NCBI GenBank assembly: GCA_050084985.1
Contig: JBITNC010000002.1
Location: 8,060,001 to 8,124,000 of the forward strand
Reading direction: 5' to 3'
DNA from: Nageia nagi
Lineage: Eukaryota > Pinophyta
DNA length: 64,000 nt
Shown here: positions 1 to 10,014 of the stretch, one piece after another
Layout of the letters: each line of letters starts with the position of its first letter
Position numbering within the stretch: the stretch's first letter is position 1
The notes under the pieces: generated by a model
What the model saw: only the letters and a program-made list of their open reading frames with translations
Databases searched by the model: none
What the model was told of the DNA's origin: nothing
Position numbers and translations under genes: made by a program

Positions 1-2500
1 CACAAGTAGAGAATTCATCTTCTCAATCCTTGTGTATCATGCATCATTACACAAAACCCTCCATAGACTAGGCTCCAAAAAAGAATGAGTCATTCATCAT
101 CTTTAGAAGGTTATACAATCTATCAACAAGATTAAAAAATAATATGACAACACATGAAATATTGAGCAAATTCATATCTTAATAGGTGATACCAAGAGTT
201 ACGATTACATTTAGTGATGAAAATCACATAATGCTTAGAGTAAAATTTATAAACATTTGATAGTTATCTCATGGTCACATCTCTCCTTTCATAGGCAAGC
301 TTTCTTCTTAACCAAGACACTTGACTTAGCACTTCTTAAATATTACACCACAAAAGAAAGAAATAAATGAGATAATAAAGCAATATTATAATAATTAATA
401 AATAATCAAAATAGATATCTATAATATAACAATTATAATATCAATAATTATTATCTTTATCTTGATACCTACAATATGTTTTTTAAAATAAATAAAAATC
501 AAATTTGGGTGTCTACATAATCATATAGATGAATTATGATGAAAATAACTATCTTTAGTAGGAAAACATACTTCATAAAGATAAAATAGAAAAATAAAGA
601 ACACATAATATATGACAATTTTCATGTTTATATTTGGGATATAAAAGTATACTATATATATTTGGTTGATTCAAAAATTTATTTAAAAAAAAGGTAATTA
701 TATAATATTCTTTAATTAGAAAAATAAATTATAACTATCTCTTTAAATTTTCATCAACTCAAATTTACCACAAGACTCTACAATGCTACTCATGGTCAAG
801 TCTCTCCAATGCATCCCTAAGAGAACTCCCCACTAAACCCCTAAATTCTAACATTCTCAAAGATAACCTTTATTGAGAAAGCAACAAAGTCATGTTTACC
901 TTTACATTTAAAAACCACTATATGGTATACTTATGCATCCCTCGATTCGACTTTGTTACGTATCAAAAATTGCCAAGATTCAATCGTTTAGGTGGGTATG
1001 ATTACCCCTACAATATAAGATAGAGAAATAGTTCAATTTGTATCCAAGGATTTCCCTTAGCTAGATCATCATATATTTAATGCAATAAAGTGTAGCTGCT
1101 CACGAGTAGAAAGGACCATTAACGATTTTACCACAAATATTGTAAATTGAATTATGTTAACCCTTCAACAAGACCATTGCATATCCATTAGGTAATACAT
1201 AAAAAATCTAAAATATTTTAATAGAATACATGATGTAAAAGTGACCAAAAATAAGTAGAGGTGTTATCACATAAGGAAATAATCTCAACTTAGGAACCAA
1301 TTGCTAGTAAATAATTGTTTTCAAAGTCCAAGATATAATCTTAAGATAAGAAGAGTATCAAATAAATTGAAATAATATTGCATTCAAATTAGAAATACTT
1401 CATTTACACTCGTTAATAGAAAAAAGATAGATCTCCATGAAATAATATTAAGCCAATAAACTACCTTGGATATTAATTTATTTTTGTTCCTTACGATAGA
1501 AGGAAATAATATGAACTTCATAATGGCATTTAGTTAAGGAGGAGGTAGGAAAATGCAGAAAGAGGGAGAAACATAGAGAAAATACTCTAAGCCTACTAAA
1601 ATTAATACCTAGCCTAAATATTAAAAATTAACACCAATTTTCCTTATTCATTGCCTAATTTTACAATTGTCATGAGTGACCATTCAATAATGTTTACTTG
1701 TCATAGATTTGTCCTTGTTGTGGATGGATAGAAAGATGCACTATAATATCACATTCCCATCCTTGTTCATGAATGATCATAATCAAATCTCATCTATTAT
1801 TGCATGACCATGTCCATTACTGATATGTCATCCCATCATTTTGCAATTATTGGTTGGAAGTTAACATGATAACTAACATATGTCAAGCCTTAAAATTGAG
1901 ATCACAAGATTTGATCTCATGGTCTTTTGTCTCTTTTGAGTTTTAATCAATGGTCACCAAGTCATTGTCAATAAGTTGTTAGTGTTACTAAGCTTAACTT
2001 TCATTTTTTGATGTATCAATAATCCTTTAGTGTCTCTTGACTTCCTTTTATCTTGACAAATAACTCAACAACACACCTTTTGTCTAACATTGGACTACAC
2101 ATGTTGCCCTTAATCCTAACGAATACTAGATAATTTGACTTTGGCTACCTATTCTAACAAAATTATAATTATGACCTTATGATCACAATTGCATGTTATA
2201 GTTTATTTAGTTTTCATATCTAAGTTTGAATGGGTCTCCATCCTTAGATATTGAGGTTTTGGCTAGCTACTCAATCGTCAAGTCACTAGAACATTCAATG
2301 AAGGCTTGACAAGTCATTAATAGCAATTATCACTGATAAACTACATTTGCTAATTTGCTAATATGGCATTCATACATTAGCCATTATCAACATTCTAATT
2401 GAAGGTTCACCATTGTTTGGCACTTACAATCCTCAATCAGTAGATCTTTATGAACCCCTTACCATTCTTGTAAAAGAGGTGTGTTTAATATACTCAAATA
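1..2500. other. AT-rich intergenic DNA, no gene seen
   Basis: The stretch is AT-rich with frequent stops in all frames. I see no recognisable protein motif, RNA gene or clear terminal repeat in it. Confidence 0.6.
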
Positions 2501-3640
2501 AATGGCTCTATCTTGGGGATTTCTTGACCTATTTTTAAATCAAGGATCCAAAATCTCCACTAGATACATGACTAGTTTTATCTACAAAAAGGAAACTAAC
2601 AAATCACAATGAACAAAAGAGACAACTTTAAAGGAGTTTACAAAACATTTAACAAAACATTTTATTGATAGTGTGTAGTATCTCCTAAATATTTTCAAAG
2701 GATAATAAAGTACTAGTCTAGATTGAATAGAACATCGAGTACTTCCATAAAGAATAAAAACCCAAGAGTGTTGTAGAGGATTTCTAATGATTACATGAAG
2801 GGGCACTATGAATTGAGGTCCTTGGCCTCATCTAATGGCTTTTTGACATCGTTCGAGATATTTGGTCTTTCATCTTCTTCAGATGATGTTCTATTCATTC
2901 CAAACTTTTGTTGGTTGTTTTCTCATCATCTTAGCTAAAAGAGAATCCCTTAATTTGGACTCTAAGATAGCTATCTTGCTTTCATCTCAAAGGAGATTCC
3001 ATTGTATGCAAAAGTATCTTTCTCAAGCAACATTATGTCTACCACCTCTCCTATCCTAATATTTGATTTCTCATCATTAGTAAGCACTCGACTTGGTTGT
3101 GTAAAAATCTCATAACAAGGAATACATGACTTACCTTGTGGTTTGTCATCCTCTCTTAGGTTCTAATGAATGCTTGTTTTCACTTGCTTTCAATTAGTGT
3201 GATTTGGTCCATCAAGAATAATTATACCTTCACATTAGAAACTTTAGATTTGTTAAATTGAATAAGAGCCATGGGGTTCTCTATCTTGAAGAGATATGTA
3301 TCATGTTCTTTCACCATCCTTTATGTGTATTTGAGTTGTATGGTTCTTCTTCTTTTGATAGTTTTGGTTGTTCAAAGATGATTAGATCCACACATTATTT
3401 TCCACAAAATTCAAGCATGTCTAAAGGTCCCATCTCCCATTCCAATCTTAATATTCTAAACTTGAATCGTGCTTTAGCAATTGCCAAGAGATCTTGAAGA
3501 TTTTATAGGGAATCAACATCATATTCATTTTCTCAAGACATTATCAAGGATTGAAGCTATCGAGGTCCATATCTCATGATATAAATGGAATTTAACTAAG
3601 ACCAACTTTGGATTAAACCACTAGGTAGGTTAATGAACCA
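2501..3640. other. Unassigned low-complexity region
   Basis: Only short unsupported open frames occur here (for example 2862-3059 and 3258-3497 on +). None resembles a known family. It is probably decayed retroelement sequence adjoining the gag-like fragment to its right. Confidence 0.35.
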
Positions 3641-3720
3641 ATCATGATCAATATTTGCATGAGATTTTGCAAAAATATCCTTATGAGAACATCCTCATGT
3701 TCTATTCCTAATTCATTAGT

Positions 3721-4005
3721 TTATTTTCTAAAGGACTCAAGGTGCTCTTTAGTAGATTTAGACCCATTAGGTAAGAACTTAGGGAAGGACTCTTTGATGT
3801 TTTTAGGAACAACACAAGGTTGGCCAAGAAGCTTAGAGAAATAAAGCGACCTATATTTTGACATAATAAACTTGTAATTTTGGGTAAATATATCAATATT
3901 ACAACGAAGGGATCCAAAAATTAAGGGGTTTTCATAACAAGTCAAAGATTTCAACTTACTAGGCATAAGCATGATTTTTTGGAAAAACAAAATTGGGGTT
4001 TTCAA
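3721..4005 (-). pseudogene. gag-like fragment (LTR retrotransposon)
   Basis: The minus-strand open frame reads LPNGSKSTKEHLESFRK. In the DNA just beyond its stop it continues as a stretch reading LGIEHEDVLIRIFLQNL. That spacing, an 'EHL..F' helix followed by 'EDV..R.F.Q.L', is the usual pattern of plant retrotransposon gag domains, which package element RNA into cytoplasmic particles. Stops follow quickly, so it is a remnant. It lies on the same strand as the better gag fragment at 4250-4973 but is not continuous with it, and could belong to another element. The call rests on the motif pattern only. Confidence 0.4.
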
Positions 4006-4249
4006 TGGAGTTGATAGTATCCTAAAAGATCCAATGGTATTACAAATTTTGGATTCTTCATCAATGTCTCTTTCACTAAGAGACTAATGATTCCTCAATA
4101 TTTTTTAAGGTGAGGGTTTCTCACAAGCTTTATTCAAAATCCCTTTACAAAATATTTTACTTGAGCTATATATATTAAAGTTGTTAGTATTCTTAAGAAT
4201 TTGAAAAAAATAAGATCAACCTTTTGTACTGCTATGTCACGATCAATGG

Positions 4250-4973
4250 TATGTGGTTCTACCGACTTCGAATAAGCCTTCTGAAACTTGTCGTTGAAGT
4301 TTCTCATGGGTTCGCCTTGGAACTTCTTTGTGTTGACAAATTGCTTGTATATGACATTAGGATTAAGAGGAATTTGAAATCTTTGCAGGAATGCTTCTTC
4401 TAATTGCTTCCATGATGTGATAGATCTCGGCGTTAGGCTAATATACCATTTTTAGCTCGACATTCCAAAGTATGGGAAAAACCTACATGCCACATCTTCA
4501 TGCTTGACATACAATCTGGTTAGAGTATCAATGTAAGATTGGATGTGGTCTTCTATTGATACAAGATTGTTGGGATTGTACTTTTGGAAATGCCTTTCAT
4601 GGTTCTTAGGAAACTCATGCTGGTCACTCAGAACATAGATAGGACTTACCCTCAACCAAGCTGGAGGATTTGCGGCCATGTTGTTCCTATGCTGTGCAAC
4701 AAACGGAACAATCACTTGAGATGAAGCACCATCTTGTGGCTGTGGGACTTGTTGTGGTGTTACACCTGGTTGTGTGGAATTCAAGAATGGAACCAAGTGT
4801 TTTGAAGGGCTAGGATTTGTGAAGGACATATCAGATGAAGTTGAGGTGGAAGCATCCTTAGGGACTTGAATTTGAGCTTCGTCTAATTCTTGGGAGAGTT
4901 GCACTTCTTCTGGCTTAGGCTGATTCTTCCTCAGCGTCAAATTGTACTCGATCAGGTCTCTCTTAGGTCCCAA
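4250..4973 (-). pseudogene. Retrotransposon gag, broken
   Basis: The first 173 codons (4452-4973) hold a Gln/Pro/Ser-rich N-terminus followed by KYNPNNLVSIEDHIQSYIDT and a conserved 'RLYVKHEDVACRFFPY', the start of a retrotransposon gag domain. After a stop at 4452 the homology resumes in nearby frames, with a segment reading IPLNPNVIYKQFVNTKKFQ and then 'GEPMRNFNDKF', so the gene is broken by at least one stop or frame change. No zinc knuckle, protease or reverse transcriptase follows on the left. To its right, in the expected place for an LTR, lies sequence starting TGTTGGG at about 5050. Confidence 0.65.
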
Positions 4974-5049
4974 CTTGTTAAAGTACTACCAAGAAACAAC
5001 ACTGACTAGGAATAGAGACAAGTTGGTCCTCCTTCTAACACCAATTAAT

Positions 5050-6471
5050 GTTGGGTTATTTCCCTTTCCTACCCTGCGAGGCTAAAAAAAATGCCAACAC
5101 CTTAGATAGAAGGGTGTTACCCCTTCCCACAATGGGGACTGGTTACCCCAAAGGTCTCTCTTCTAGGGCTTACAAGAATGAAGCTTAGAGAACGACCAAG
5201 ATGTTTGAAGCTGCCACCAACACAAATATCATTTGTTTACCAAGGGCTCGGATTATCTCAATATATAGACAAGATTGTTTCTCAAGAGCACTAAAACGAA
5301 AGGTTGCGAAAACCGCCACAAGAAAGTGTAAAATAAAACAAAATTGTAGATAGAAGGTGGGTACAAGGATTGAACACAAGCATATGCTTACTCACGGACT
5401 TATGCAGGGTATTAGAAGTCAACTCTCTTGAGATCGATATAGGTTCCACGCACCCTGAACCCACTCCACTAGCCAACAACATGAATGGCCTAGTGGAAGG
5501 AGTGTGAAGCTATTGCAAGGATGGTGAATGATGGAGTGAAGGTAGTTTTAAACAAATGGGGTGAAGTTCCTAAAATGAGCGACATGGGGGAGCCATTCCA
5601 AGATGCACAAGTCTAAAATGCAAACAATGAATTATTGCTTTCACGATACTACTCCAAACAAGGTGCATCTTCCTTGCCTCTGCAACATCTGACTTGACAT
5701 GTTCACCTTTTGGCATCTGCGAGAGCAATCTAGTAGCTTGCATGTAACACTTGGATGACGTGGGACCTTGTCTTTGAAATCTGGCCATCTTGGGTGTGTG
5801 CCTCTTTTACTCAAACTCTTTGTGACTTCACTTTCTCCTAGGTCCAACCTCCTCTAGATTTCTCCTCAAACGCTTCTTGAAGCCTCTCCATGCTTGGAGC
5901 ATGCCAAAAAAAGTCACAATCTTATCTTTTTTTTCGGATGCGAGAGACTTGCTTTGCCTGCCTAAACTTGGAGCATGCCAGAAAAAGACAAGATTTTGTC
6001 TTTGTTTTTTTCCGGTGCACTAGGCTTGCCAGTCTCCCCAGTTTGGGTGCATGCTATAGAAAGTCAATTTTTTTTTAATTTTTTTCCGGTGCACCCATCT
6101 TGCTAGTCGTCCTAGCTTAAGCGCATGCCAGAAAAAGACAAGATTTTGTCTTTTTTTTTGTGGTGTGCTTGCCTAGTGATGCCCATATTTGCTTTTTTTG
6201 GACCTCTGAGCACAAGACTTAGCCATAATTTTGTTTTTCTCCTCATCTTGATCTACTCCTTGGTTGGGCACATGCCACAAAAAGTCATAACTGTCTTTTG
6301 GGAGCATGCACTAGCCCTCCTGGACCTGTATGTGCTCGATACTGATATTGAATGTTCATGCCTTTGCCAAATTTTGTCTTGAGCTCGACCTGGATGTCTT
6401 CCTAATCTGGGCGCATGGCACAGAAAGACAAAATCTTGTCTTTTTGAGATGTGCATTGAGTCTCTGGGAGA
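5050..6471 (-). repeat. LTR-like sequence of a TGTTGGG...CAACA family
   Basis: This begins TGTTGGGTTATTTCCC just upstream (in minus orientation) of the gag fragment, where a 5' LTR would end. Its middle (about 5640-5850) is clearly related to 11520-11660 farther right, and related termini occur at 10463 and at 37288. It is interrupted near 6472 by a gag-protease element (copy A), after which similar array sequence resumes at 10015. The outer end of this copy was not identified. Confidence 0.5.
5890..6445. repeat. Degenerate ~75-bp tandem array with hairpin core
   Basis: Units start near 5897, 5970, 6049, 6121, 6270 and 6411, giving steps of about 72-79 bp or near-multiples of that. Each carries a 'GCATGCCAGAAA' box. 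At least three units hold a perfect 8-bp inverted repeat AAAGACAA/TTGTCTTT around a 4-base loop (5984-6003, 6134-6153, 6424-6443). The same box occurs at about 10098 beyond the copy A insertion. Confidence 0.7.
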
Positions 6472-7345
6472 GCCAAGAAGTCCGTAGATGAGGCAAAGAA
6501 CTAGGTTCCTAGCCCACTAGAGCTGACTAAGATTTTCAGGGAGTATTCCATGTTGGATCCAGGGTTGAGGAGAAACATGAATTTCAACTGCTACTTGGAG
6601 ATCCTAGGGCTGAAAGGGAGCAACTCATATGGTACGCATGCCCAAAGTAACTCGTGGGGAGATTAGAGAGACCTACAACAGAAGATTAATAAAATGTAGG
6701 TGCTGCTATATGATGACAAGAGGATGACGACTAGGGCTTGGCTACATCACCTATAGATTTATTTCCCCTTGAGCCCAAATATGGTAGAGGAGGTGCAATC
6801 CACTTTGCATTATTAAACTTTGAGGGTGATGCCCTTGAATGGTGGCAGCATGGAGTAATTAGCCATGTTTACTCAAATATCAACTCTTTCAATGAGTTTG
6901 CCAGGAGATTGGTTGAGATTTGACAGAAAGAGGCAGAACGACTATTTCAAAGATTTGACATCTTTAAGATAACAGGGTGCCGTGGATGAATATGTGTCGA
7001 AGTTTTAGAAGATTGCAATCATGATTCACCACATTCTTGAGGAGCAATCGACATTATTCTTCATAGAGGGATTGATGGAGCCATTACAGGGGATGGTCAA
7101 GGTATCCTCACCAAGGAGCCTTGACGATGCTATCAGGGCTGCATATGACTTAGAGTCGACTATGAAATCTCTCAATGGAGGACAAGCGCATAAGGGCCAG
7201 CCACTCAGAAGACATTTGTTGAGAAGGAGGGGCCTAGTAGGTCCAAACCATTTCCTCCACCTCGAGGAAGTTAAGGGAGGAAGGCAAGTGCTTCTATTGT
7301 AAGAAGACTTGGGAGCTAGGGCACTATTGCCAAGGCAAGGGGTAG
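6472..7345 (+). pseudogene. gag with CCHC-like zinc knuckle (copy A)
   Basis: Recognisable pieces in order are 'YLEILGLKGSN', 'FEGDALEWWQHGVISH', 'FNEFARRLVEI', 'FFIEGLMEPLQGMVKVSS' and a knuckle CFYCKKTWELGHYC ending at about 7335. This is the capsid/nucleocapsid precursor of a Ty3/gypsy-type element. It is broken by several frame changes and in-frame stops. The stops at 6697-6699 and 7006-7008 face CAG glutamine codons in the minus-strand copy of the same family (42087-42089 and 37090-37092). It cannot encode a functional protein. Confidence 0.8.
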
Positions 7346-7880
7346 GTGCATTACATCGAGGTGTTTTTTGATGAGGAGACAGACAATTTAGATTTGGATC
7401 TTGGCATGGACATGTTGGATCAAGAAGCACCCAAGGAGGAAGACTCATTGGGGAGTATGATCGCTTCACTCCATGGGGCGAAGAAGTACCTCACATTGAA
7501 GGTGGTGGGGCAAGCAGGTGGTTATGATGTGATGGTCTTGATTGATCATGGATCATCCCACAACTTCATTGATGAAGGATTTGTGGAGAAGAACTTAAAG
7601 ACCAAAGGATTTGAATGATTTAGAGTTTCCAATGCCAACGGGAAACTCACTTTTGTAGACCACATCGTTGAGAAGTTTGGGGTAAGACTGTAGAGTTACA
7701 CAGTGAGGAAGAACTTCTATGTTTATTCTTTGAAGGGACATCTTCACAATATTCTGGGTGTGCAGTGGTCGTTTGAGTTGGGTGACATCCACACCAACTA
7801 CCAGAAACTCACTATGAGTTTCGAGATTGAGGGGAAGACCCATACATTGCAGGGGATTCGAGATGATTGTCCATAGGTGG
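7346..7880 (+). pseudogene. Retropepsin-like protease (copy A)
   Basis: After an acidic linker the frame reads 'AKKYLTLKVVGQAGG' and then VMVLIDHGSSHNFIDEGF, which matches the retropepsin active-site region. The usual D-S/T-G triad is D-H-G here, so a catalytic-loop residue is changed. A stop at 7616-7618 and a TAG at 7691-7693 interrupt it. The related minus-strand copy has D-P-G at the triad and CAG at the position of the TAG. It lies directly between gag and the repeat-coding region. Confidence 0.75.
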
Positions 7881-7924
7881 ACAACAGACGGCTAGAGGTG
7901 GTTGAGTGGTGTTAAAAGGAGGAA

Positions 7925-8600
7925 GAAGAAAATGAGGTCACGTTGGACATGGAGGAGTCTTGGCACGAGGTTATAAGCAATGAGGAGCTCCCATACCCCA
8001 CATTACACATTAGGGAGCTGGGATACCTGATGTGGAGCTTGGAGGGCCTTCTACATATCACATTGCAGCTTGGGGAGGCTAGGTGCTACACGTTGAGCTT
8101 GGAGGGGCTCCTGCAACTCAAGTTGGGCCTTGAGAAGGCTAGCTACCTCACGTTGGGACTTGAGAAGGCTTGTCACTTAATGTTGGACTTGAGAGAGCTT
8201 CTACCCCTCACGTGGGACATTGAGGAGACTTGGAGCTGGATGTTTAGCTTGGAGGAGCTCTTGCACCCCATGTTGGATTCAGAGAAGCTGCTACACGGCA
8301 TAATGGTGAGCATGGAGGAGTTTGGGCACTCCATGATGGGATTGATGAGGTTTGGTCACCCAATTATTGGGTTGATGGGTTGTTGGCTTCCCACGTTGGG
8401 CCTGGGAAGGCTTGGATACTTGGCATGGGGCATAAAGATAGTTTGACATCCTACGTTAGAAGTCAGGGAGGATTCGGACTCCATGTTGGTGGTTGGAATA
8501 GTTTGGGACTCCATGTTCAGGTTGGGGAAGGCTGGGCCTCAGCTATGGAGCAAAGGCTCCACCTGTTTACACTCACATGATTTACTTGAGGTTTTTGTAG
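7925..8600 (+). pseudogene. Post-protease Leu/Gly-rich repeat reading frame (copy A)
   Basis: From 7943 to 8446 an open frame of 167 codons is built of degenerate 10-11-residue periods such as YLTLGLEKACHLMLDLREL. At DNA level these are ~30-bp units with a core related to CCCAACGTGG on the other strand. The minus-strand copy (35386-36198) encodes the same order of segments, including 'LDLRELLPLTW' and 'MEEFGHSMM'. I know no protein family matching it. It occupies the place where pol would normally be. It may be translated as a gag-protease extension or be open merely because the repeat lacks stops. Confidence 0.6.
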
Positions 8601-8860
8601 GAACATTCTCTAGGAGGCTTTCATCTGCATGCATCCTTATGCTTTTGAGGACAACAATTTGGCATTGGACGAGTAGTGACAACAACAACATATTAGACTT
8701 TTTGCATACATTGTTGATACATGAGGATACAACTTCAACATTTCACACAGGACCTTCATCATGGAGGGAACATATTTGGCAGATTGTAATCAACAAGGCT
8801 GAAGGATTCTTGGAAGATAGTATGATGCAACATTCTACCATTGCTTGAGTGAAAGCAATT

Positions 8861-8875
8861 TGAGAGGGGAGGCTT
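8861..8875 (+). promoter_or_regulatory. Polypurine tract of copy A
   Basis: A purine-rich run, TGAGAGGGGAGGCTT, sits immediately before the TGTGATGCTCCC start of the 3' LTR. This is where plus-strand DNA synthesis is primed in LTR retrotransposons. Confidence 0.7.
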
Positions 8876-10014
8876 TGTGATGCTCCCTTTTGATTATTTT
8901 ATTTAATTTTGGAATCCAACAGATTCCCCCTTTGTATATATTTAATTATTAATTATGTTTTATTAGCTAGGACTTGGGATATAAGACTTAATGGGTCATT
9001 GGACCCCACTATGAGCCCCAAGTGGGACATCTCCCTCCCAAGTGTAGATTAGAGTGTTTTAATGTACTTGGAGATCCCGAAACATGATTGTCGGAATCCC
9101 AAGGTCTATTTAGCACTTAGTGGATGGATGAGCACTTAATGGCCCTAATGTTGAGATGGGAAGCACTTGTACACATGCGCCAGCCTTGGGAAGACTTCTA
9201 GACCCTCAAGTTGGCCCATGTTGCCCCCCTAGATGCCCACGAATGCCTCCTAGATCCACGCATGTATTCTTGGACCCACGTGGAGCATGAGGGAGGCCCA
9301 AATACCCATGTTGGGCCTGAAAAGACTCCTAGGTGCCAACGTTGGGGTTTGAGGGGACTAGGTGATGACATTGAGGTGAGATCCAGATCTAGGAAAGCTA
9401 TATTATCCCTTGGAGCCTTATTGTTGGATATACATATTTGATATTATTCTCATACCGTGTAGAGGACAGAAGTCTTAGCGCAGCACTAAGCAAGATCCCT
9501 AGTTGCAGCATTTAGAAGGGTTGACAGGCTGAGGGATCCTGTTAATCTACGGCTTTGGTGTAACACTCTGGCCCATCCAGTGGTATTTCGAGGTTGAGCT
9601 TCTACCATTCAATTGGTCACCAGGGTTTGAAGTGGGCTCCTTCGGTGGAGAGGATTCAGATTTTGAGGGAGCAAGATTGTCCCATCCATCATCCGTCCGT
9701 CCAACATTGAGAGACACACCTTGTGCCCTAGTTGGCTCCTTGGAGGCCAACGTCCAGCCCTTGGGGAAATTGGATCTCAGTATTTGTCTTGTGTATGCTT
9801 TCATATTGTAACGTTGTAGTGTATTCACTCTTTCATGCATGTTATAGCCAGACGTTGGCATTGTGAGGTGTTGTATGTTGATATTTGCTAGTCTTGGCCA
9901 AATGTTGGCATTATTGCATTGTTGAAGCTTAATCTGGATGCCCTAAGTCAGATGTTGGAGCATACTTGTGTGTTTTTGATTAAATTGCACTAATATTGCA
10001 TTTAGGCTTTTACA
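8876..10014 (+). repeat. 3' LTR of copy A
   Basis: It starts TGTGATGCTCCC after the polypurine tract and ends TTTAGGCTTTTACA. The order of blocks matches the reverse complement of the LTRs at 33976-35172 and 42950-43857, including a block on ACGTGG-type repeats and a terminal 'TTGCA.TT.GG' box. Length is about 1.14 kb. Confidence 0.75.

Larger units (their letters stand above)
6472..10014 (+). mobile_element. 5'-truncated gag-PR LTR element without pol (copy A)
   Basis: Order on +: gag remnant, CCHC-like knuckle, retropepsin remnant, repeat-coding region, polypurine tract, 3' LTR. The left end at about 6472 starts inside gag, at a point aligning with the minus-strand copy near 42320, so the 5' LTR and primer site are missing. 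No reverse transcriptase, RNase H or integrase motif occurs between the protease and the polypurine tract. Both flanks belong to the same tandem-array-rich LTR family, so the element sits inside that older sequence. A second copy with the same gene order lies at 33976-43857. Confidence 0.8.

Noticed and set aside
7026-7469. Minus-strand 147-codon frame over copy A gag
   Set aside because: The plus strand holds the recognisable gag, knuckle and protease order.
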